From Azolla caroliniana (taxonomy: Eukaryota; Polypodiophyta), in the NCBI GenBank assembly GCA_043228905.1, contig JBHGNT010000014.1:15934001-15998000 (forward strand): a DNA stretch of 64,000 bases, written 5' to 3'. Positions 56,364 to 64,000 of this stretch are shown here, in pieces; the stretch's first letter is position 1; each line of letters opens with the position of its first letter. The position numbers and the translations under genes are program-made. The notes below the pieces were generated by a model. That model was not told the origin of the DNA, ran no database searches, and was given only the letters and a program-made list of their open reading frames with translations.

Positions 56364-59300
56364 GTTTTTTTTTATTCTTCCAAGCAAAGCAGCTTGAGGA
56401 TGGAACAAACATATGGGCAGATCGATTACAACATTTGCACTCCTTTCTTCTATCTTGGGAGTATTGAACCTTCCCTCGTGGCTTTAGGCTTCGGCAAGGA
56501 AATACAATAAAAAAAAGATGAGTTGTCGCAAGCGCCATGCTCATATATCATCCACATGTTGGCAATTTCAGGAAGAAGCAGCGTGGACATAATCTCTAGC
56601 TTTGTCCTAGAAAGAAGATCAAATTGACCCATCCTTCGGTCATCGTTAAAATAGACATTGGAATATTTTGTAGCATTTTAGCGAGAACGTTGATTACCTT
56701 GAGGCTTGCTTTTGACACTTGTAATGAAAACTCTCATGAGTCTGAGAATTTTGTCTCAAAAAAGAAGAAATGACATTCTTTCTCCTATGTGTGTTTGTGT
56801 ATGTATGTTTGTGTGTGTGTTTATGGCCACTGGCCACTGGTCACTCACCATCACGCTTGCCCACCTATGGGGCAGTAATGGCCACCCTAAACCCTACATC
56901 TAGCTTCCTCACCCACACACTCATGCATCTCCATTACCTTTGACATATGTACATATGGATGACCTGATGACAACCACCCCCCCCTCCTCTCATGCATCAA
57001 TCAAGATGGATCCTCAAGAAGTTGTATAGATAGATAGATATATTTTTAACATCCAAGAGACATTGAATGTGTTCTACGAGAGAGAGAGAGAGAGACATAC
57101 TCCTCTTCGTTTGTAGTTGTCTCTACTCGATCGTAGTGTGATTATTGGTAAGTCGTTGCAATAAGGGATCGTTCTCTTTATCCAGGTGTCCCCAACAATT
57201 AACCAATATGCTCAAAAGAATAATGCTTGTGATGGTGTTTTCCAATCATCGTGCCCATATATTCTTATTCATGTATTCCCTTCTGGAGGATCAATTATTT
57301 GTCATACATTTATCGATTACAGTTAAAAATGAACCTCTCTCAAGTATTTATTCATAGGAATAGTGCAATGAGCGGTTCAATATACCTCTTTGTCACAACT
57401 TATAAGGTGAAGGTCACGCCAAGATTTCCTAACAATTTCTCACCAATGGAAACACGTAATGGATTGTTCTAGAATATCTTCTCGTGTTGCCTTATCAATG
57501 ATCAAGCAAAGTCATCTATGACCAAATATATATTTGGAGAGGCTTTCCTAGATTACTAATAGATAAGTCTTATTGTTGTTGTATTCTCCACCCAGTTTTA
57601 GTGGGGTCATTGTGAAATGCACTCTCTAGTTACAAGAATCACCTAAAACAAAAAATGACGACGACACTATCTACGTGTGGCATGGATGTCAACAACTATA
57701 TTTAAATGTTTAACTCTATGTCCTCCACCTCATACAATCAACTAAAACAGTGTATATTGTGGCCAAACATATCACGCTTTATTTTGAAACACATGTAAAT
57801 TCTTAATTCGACTAAGGGTATATGACAAATCATAATTAGTAAAGTTTAAGAGCTAATACCTAAATAATTACAAGTTTGGAGAGATTAAATTAGATGACAT
57901 GGTCTAAAAGTCTCTCTCTTTTGTTGCAACTTATATAGTGGGTGTAGCATAGTGAAGTCCAATGGATTTTGGTTCATCGAGGGTTATCTTATCACTCGTG
58001 CCATGTCATAGTAGTTTGAATTTTTCCAAAAGGTACTTATTTCCTAACAATTCTTAGGCTTTCCTTTAGGGTCTATCTAGTTACTCTCAAATAGACCCTA
58101 GTGAACTTGGCATTTTGCAATATTATACACCTCACCGTGCTCTTGAACAACTTCCAGAAAGTGAATGACCGAATATGTTTTTCTTTGCCAATGTTACACT
58201 ACCATCAGAATTGTCAAGAGAGGTTCAAATGACCAAGGTTGCAAATCCGCATAACAATAATTGATTTTCCTCTGATTTTTCGGATGGCGGACATTTGGCC
58301 ATATATGTTAATGTTGCATGGACTAGATTCGATGTCCACTTTTTGAGACACTTTGATATTCTTGGATAAGATCCTCCTTCCTATGTCATTTGACATATCC
58401 AACCAATGCCAGATCTCTTCCAAAACTTCCCTAATCCACTATCTAATATGAAAGAATGTTGTTAGGAAATTTTGCAAGTAGGTTTGCAAATGAAGTACTT
58501 GTTTGTAAAGAAGTATTATTTACTAGTTTAGTATTACATGTATTGGTTTGATATGCATTCTAACAATTAGGAATTAAAAACATCCCTAAACTTGGGTTGT
58601 GCCATCTAGTCTTCAAGAAGTTTTTTAGTGTGGTCATTGATCCAAGATAATAAGGCATCTTTCTACAATCAATTTTTAAGGGAAAGTCCTTTTAGAATCC
58701 CCCTTTGATTGCATAGGTGGCTCTCCTTTATCAATAAGTCTAGTATCAAATCTTCAAACAACTTGCATTGTTCTTCATATGCTTCATTGAACCCATTCTC
58801 ATTCTCATTCTCATACTCATCAACCTTTGCCCACTCAAGGACGAGAGTGGATTGTAGAGCGAGGATGAAGATGTCAGATGAGTCAATAAGAAATGGGGAA
58901 GAGGTTTAGTGTTGATGACATCATGTTGTTCTCATATATTTTGATGATATGCATCACTTACTTAGTGTATCGGAAACATATCGCCCAATGAACGGGCTAT
59001 CTGCTAATGTGGAAACAAAACAATACAACAAAAACCCTAACTCAATTTTTACATATAGAACTAATACGAATGATGCAAAGCTTCAAAAAACTTGGTGTTA
59101 ATGTCCCATTGACAAATATGTGGAATTCATGTTATGAGTTACGAATCTATAATTCACGTAGGTTGTAATAGTTATTATACATATGTTTGAGAATCAATAA
59201 ATCCAAAGTGATACTTGGAGATGAGAAGTGAGGTTGACGTTATTCAATGCTATGGTGGTCCAACTGATGCTTTATGAAAGTGGAATTGGGGGGTGGCACT

Positions 59301-60180
59301 TATATTCACTTAGTGCATGGAATGAAATAGAGAAAATTCAAAAATTATATGCACGTACACAATTGGGAGTTAATTTCTCGTCATCCTATCAGGCCATGCT
59401 ATAAGAAACAAGTGTGTTGCCCATAAAGGTGTACGCCATGCAAAGAGTAAACACTATGTATATCACAAAAGTCAAGAATATACCTTATCACTGATTACGA
59501 AAACAAGCTTGGAACAAAGGGATGCAAAGTACAAAATAAGTAATAAGAACAAAATTCTCTCAAATGGTTGGGTACAAGATATATTAAAGCTCTTAGGTGA
59601 TGCCTATGAGGTATGTGATCACCAAGGACAAATTACAAGCGGCATCGAGGATCGAATGGCAAGATGCAACAATGTCAAAACTAGAAATATTATGTTTACA
59701 AATGTTAACCCTCTGATGTTGGCATGGAATACACAGTCAACATGGCATGTAACATTCCAACCACATCTTATAACTACCTCCAAGGGCCCCGGGGTGTTGG
59801 AGAGCCCGAGATTGCTTTATCCAAGAAACTCATGCACACAAATGAGGAATCGAGGGAGCATCATGGCGTCATTGCCCAGGAACCGAAGATATGCAAGGGT
59901 ACGAACTGAGAACCTAGTGGAGGAAGAGCAACATCCCTTACATCTCTCGTTGGCATCAACATACATACATACATATGTAAGTGTGCGATTCACACGATTC
60001 GAATTGGCGCTAATTTTTATGATGTTGAGAGTTTCTGGTGTCCGATATGTCGAGATTGGCATATGCTCGGACAACAAAAGAAATTCCCGTTCCATTCCAC
60101 TTAAGAAATTCCCATTCCATTGTCTTATGTCTCTCATTCTCACAAAATAACAAGAATAGTTACTCCGTAAATATTCTTCT
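56364..60180. other. Intergenic region, no gene recognised
   Basis: AT-rich sequence. The longest frame (plus strand 59509-60150, 213 residues) has no recognisable domain and ends near a CTT-repeat block, so I do not call it a gene. Confidence 0.45.
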
Positions 60181-60208
60181 TAGACATGTATATGTGTGTG
60201 TGTGTGTA

Positions 60209-60292
60209 AATCTTCTTCTTCTTCTTCTTCTTCTTATTAGTTCTTCTTCTTCTTCTTCTTATTAGTTCTTCTTCTTCTTCTTCTTCTTCTGT
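60209..60292. repeat. CTT trinucleotide arrays
   Basis: Three TTC-unit runs separated by TTATTAG-like breaks (about 60209-60235, 60240-60261 and 60266-60290), next to the assembly gap. Confidence 0.95.
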
Positions 60293-60363
60293 ATGTTGAT
60301 TTTCTGTGGAAAAAAGGAAGCAGAGCATATCATTAGCAGGCTGCAGCAGAGCAAGCTCTGTTC

Positions 60364-60463
60364 NNNNNNNNNNNNNNNNNNNNNNNNNNNNNNNNNNNNN
60401 NNNNNNNNNNNNNNNNNNNNNNNNNNNNNNNNNNNNNNNNNNNNNNNNNNNNNNNNNNNNNNN
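60364..60463. other. Assembly gap (100 N)
   Basis: One hundred unknown bases. The right edge opens directly inside a Copia integrase, so the missing sequence includes at least the 5' part of that element. Confidence 1.
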
Positions 60464-62307
60464 ACGGAAACTAAAAGCAATCCGAGTGGATAATGGAGGA
60501 GAATACCAAGGACAGTTCGAAGAATACTGTCGAGCGAAGGGAATCCGACTTGAGTACACCGTACCGAAGACGCCAGAGCTCAACGGGTTGGCCGAGAGGA
60601 TGAACCGGACCATCATGGAGAGGGTCCGAAGTATGTTAGCATATGCCAAGCTGTCCAAGACGTTCTGGGCTGAGGCGCTGATGACGGCGGTGTACGTGAT
60701 AAACAGATCACCCTCAATGCCCTTAGACGGAGATATTCCACAAAGGGTGTGGATCGGCAAAGACGTCTCCTACCGACATCTGAGGGTGTTTGACTATCTT
60801 GCCTACGTGCATGTGGCAAAGGACCAAAGGGGAAAACTGGATCTGAAGACGTGGCCATGTATATTTCTCGGATACAGCGATGACGAGTTCGGCTACCGGC
60901 TGTGGGAATTAGCCGACAAGGTCATTCGAAGCCGAGGCATAGTCTTCATGGAGGAGAAGACTATTGCCGACTGGTAGATTTTGACGAAATATTTGACCCA
61001 GTAGTGAAGATAACATCCATTCAAACTGTGCTGAGCATAGCGGCCAATATGGACCTTGAAATCAAACAGCTGGACGTCAAGATGGCATTTCTGCATGGAG
61101 ACCTCGAAGACGAAATCTATATGCAACAACCAAAAGGATTCGTCAAGAAGGGAAGAAGAACCTAGTATTCCAGTTGAAGAAGAGTTTGTATGGACTGAAG
61201 CAGGCTCCCCAGCAGTGGTACCGAAAGTTTGAATCCTTCATGGCCGACCATGGATACCACAAGGCGCAGGCCCACCACTACGTGTTCGTGAGGAAGTTCG
61301 ACGGAGGAGATTTCCTCATACTCCTGTTGTACTTGGACGACATGCTGATTGTCGGACAGAACCATATCAAGATCTGAATGCTGAAGAAGGCCTTGAGCAG
61401 ATCATTCTCAATGAAGGATATGGGTCCAGCAAGATAGATCCTAGGGATGCACATTGTCTGGGACCAGACAAAGAAGTTATTGTGGCTGTCACAAGAGAAG
61501 TATGTGACAAAGGTGCTCCAAAGGTTCAATATGGAAAACGCGAAGCCAGTCAGTTTGACACTGCCGACAAACAGCAAGTTGTCCGGGAGACAAAGCCCAA
61601 AGACGAAGGCGGAAAAGGTTGAGATGATGAAGGTACCCTACGCCTCAGCAGCCAGAAGCCTTATGTATGCGATGGTTTGCACCAGAACAAACATCGGATA
61701 TGCTATCGGAGTCGTCAGCCGATTCATGAGCAATCCAGGCAGAGAGCATTGGACAGCAGTGAAGTGGATACTTCGGTACCTAAGAGGCACCTCGAGCATG
61801 TGCCTTTGATTCGGTTCAGGTAATCCCCTATTAGAAGGTTTTACCGACTCGGACATGTCCATTGATGCAGATACCATCCAATCCACGTCCGGGTATGTAA
61901 TGACTTATGCAGGGGGAGCCGTTTCATGGTAGTCGAGGCTGCAGAAGGCCGTGGCGTTGTCAACCACAGAAGTGGAGTATATGGCCGCAACGGAAGCCGG
62001 CAAGGAGATAATCTGGATGAAGGAGTTAATCGGAGAGTTGGGGATTCGGCAAGAAGAATTCCCACTCTACTGCGACAACCAAAGCGCCATCCACCTTGTG
62101 AAGAATGTCGCCTACCACTCGAGGACCAAGCACATCCAGAGGAGATACCATTGGCTCCAGGAGAGGGTAGAAGAAAAGGAGTTTGCTCTGATGAAGATCC
62201 ACACAACGAAGAACGGATCGGACATGCTGACGACGGTGTTGTCGGCAGAAAAGCTGAACGCATATCGAAGTTGGGTCGTATTGACGAACCATCCCATCCC
62301 AAAGTAA
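60464..62307 (+). pseudogene. Decayed relative of intact Copia copy D (copy C)
   Basis: The reading starts inside the integrase (K-A-I-R-V-D-N-G-G-E-Y) and follows copy D closely: LNGLAERMNRTIMERVRSML and HLRVFDYLAYVHVAKDQRG. After KTIADW and a TAG at about 60976 it jumps to FDEIFDPVVKITSIQTVLSI, so about 550 bases (the linker and RT start) are deleted relative to copy D. Further stops occur near 61376, 61436, 61808 and 61930. The RT box reads YLDD near 61330, with L for V. RNase H ends with NHPIPK and TAA at 62305-62307, and the polypurine tract AAAGGGGGAG follows. No LTR of the copy D type follows. Confidence 0.9.
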
Positions 62308-64000
62308 AGGGGGAGTGACTAAAATTTCATGACGAGTAAAAACTTGAGAATTATGGTTGGACATGTATGTGCTAAGCTTAATGATTTCACAAGAGCTTGA
62401 CAGTTAGCTATCTATTTTTACTGCAAGAGTTCTTATCAACTGTGATTTTATATAAGGTAGATTGACAAACAACAATCGCCATCCTATGAATAATTATGCC
62501 TCTCCAAGTCAACGCATAAAGTCTGCATCATCTTTTGTTCGGGGAAAAAAATGCAAAAAGACCATGTATCCTGAAGTGGTTGTTAGTGTGCAGTGAGGAA
62601 TCCTTAATTTTTGAGAGCAACGTACTAACCTAGAGTGAGAATGAGCAGGCATGCAACTATCTTTGCCAAAAGGAGGAAATCAATGACCCGAGCAATGAGC
62701 ATATCAACTTGGACTTCTATGAACCTCACATCCTTTGTGTGTAAGTATGATGTTTGACTGGTGAAGAGGTTTCACGGATGAAATGGTGTAAATGGAGGTG
62801 AATCACGATGTTAGATGACAAGGCAGCATGTGACCATGATAGTGAGGTGCATCATATGTGCCTAATTTCTCAGGGCATTTGAAGATCAGATATCTAAGAT
62901 CAAGAAAATAGCTCCGTCAAAATTCCACCGCATAGTAAACCGGCAATTTCGACAAGCTGCATTCCCAAAGTATGTGATCTTCATGCTCCCTGAACATAGC
63001 TTACTTGAATCTACTATTTAACACAATGTCATGTACAAGAAACATGCACATCATAATGTCAACTTCAAAAATTCCAATCAGTTATAATAATGCAAATGAT
63101 GGCATATATCAGGAGTCTCCCTCATGGCCATATATGGGTGTCGCCAGCACTCAAAGAATAATCACAGCTTTCTTTAGCTTCATCACTCCTCATACTATAA
63201 GCCAATAGAGGGCTACACAAATGAGCTCACAACCAGGACATTGCAAAGGAGTTACAATAGATCGGGCAATAACAATTTGTCGTGCACATAGGCCCTAGCC
63301 TAATCTCACCATCCTTGTCATCGACAAAATTGCAGAGCTTCCCTCATTTCCTCGACCCCTCCAATCTGGATTGACCTATGCTAGAGATCTTTCACAGACA
63401 AAAAGTACAATAAATCTGACTAGAGAATCTTACATGTATAAATGAAGAGATTCTTTTGTCATGTCATAGTTCTATTTCTATTTACTTTTTTACTTGGTTA
63501 TATTTATTTTGGTTTGCGATTTTTCAAAGATGAGATAATGTTTTAAGATGTAATCTCTTGTTTGGTCTTATAGCCATTTTGGCCTCTTAAAAGAAGTTAA
63601 TATATCTTTCTTTCTTGAAGGTTAAAAAATCTAAAAATAGAGATGCTTCCTGAGGAAAACGCTAGACAGATTTTATAACAAATATTACCGTTGATAATCA
63701 AATGTTGGTGGTCGCCCAAAGAAGTGAAGAAAGGCTGTTTGCACATGGGGAGAACAAAGCCATGGGGTTGGCCAATACCTGCATTTAAAAGATATCCCCA
63801 AATCATTTAAAGTTGTTTTCAATTCAAAGACTTATTCTTTCTAAAGGTACATCAGAGGTCCACAGAATCAGAGTTAACGTGAAGATCTATTCTCCAGAAA
63901 GTGATAATCTGCAGAGAAGATTTAACCCAACAATTGCTGAATTTGTGTTTAGCGTCCATGATAACCAAATCCATTAAGAGGCTATTCTACTATATGCGTA
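62308..64000. other. 3' flank of copy C and intergenic, no gene recognised
   Basis: No LTR-like block similar to that of copy D is seen after the polypurine tract. The remaining short frames have no recognisable domain. Confidence 0.4.

Noticed and set aside
59509-60150. 213-residue plus-strand frame
   Set aside because: Composition and lack of any domain suggest chance. It ends just before a CTT array and has no plausible gene context.
61926-62318. Alternative plus-strand frame over the RNase H of copy C
   Set aside because: It overlaps the real RNase H frame (61951-62307), which carries ALSTTEVEYMAATEA; the alternative is a shadow.
1-64000. CRISPR arrays, bacterial operons or riboswitches
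   Set aside because: The window is clearly plant nuclear DNA. Repeats here are minisatellites, LTRs and microsatellites without CRISPR-type spacers or cas genes.

Overview
The window looks like nuclear DNA of a land plant, probably a vascular plant with a repeat-rich genome. Three plant-type, intron-containing genes lie in a large excess of LTR retrotransposon sequence. Plant-specific signs are initiator-methionine-tRNA primer sites next to Ty1/Copia LTRs, a chromodomain Ty3 element, hAT-type miniature elements, CCCTAAA-like repeats, and a WEB-family gene. I cannot name the species. A run of 100 Ns (60364-60463) is an assembly gap.

Layout. 1-6657: a decayed plus-strand Copia element, then a minus-strand Copia element truncated inside its integrase. 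6658-9233: no gene recognised. 9234-10220 (minus): the first two coding exons of a TBCCD1-like gene; its C-terminal part is not seen. 10265-10665: microsatellites. 11300-26715: a mosaic of nested, broken LTR retrotransposons. It includes Ty3 gag and integrase pieces, a solo LTR with a perfect 5-bp target duplication, a LTR carrying ten ~104-bp repeats, and two copies of a retroelement-borne coiled-coil ORF. 27057-32373: a structurally intact Copia element with one uninterrupted 1357-residue polyprotein and two 602-bp LTRs that differ at two positions. 32374-38732: a gag fragment, a hairpin-bearing tandem repeat and a decayed plus-strand chromovirus. 39599-39880: a hAT-type miniature element with an 8-bp target duplication. 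39930-42131 (minus): the main exon of a WEB/PMI2-like coiled-coil protein. 42308-43710: tandem repeats, including about 1 kb of telomere-like sequence. 48092-54450 (minus): a complete five-exon gene for a TFIIS-central-domain plus SPOC-domain protein, which I reconstructed across four introns. 55502-56355: a LINE reverse-transcriptase fragment and a second hAT-type element. 60464-62307: a decayed relative of the intact Copia element, abutting the gap.

The host genes do not form an operon or an obvious functional group. Their products suggest microtubule/centrosome-type organisation (TBCCD1), chloroplast movement or other coiled-coil scaffolding (WEB family), and RNA polymerase II elongation (TFIIS/SPOC). 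The most unusual features are the repeated sense-strand coiled-coil ORF of the Ty3 elements, the nearly identical LTRs of the intact Copia element without a target duplication, the solo LTR inserted in a gag gene, and the matched pair of hAT-type miniature elements.
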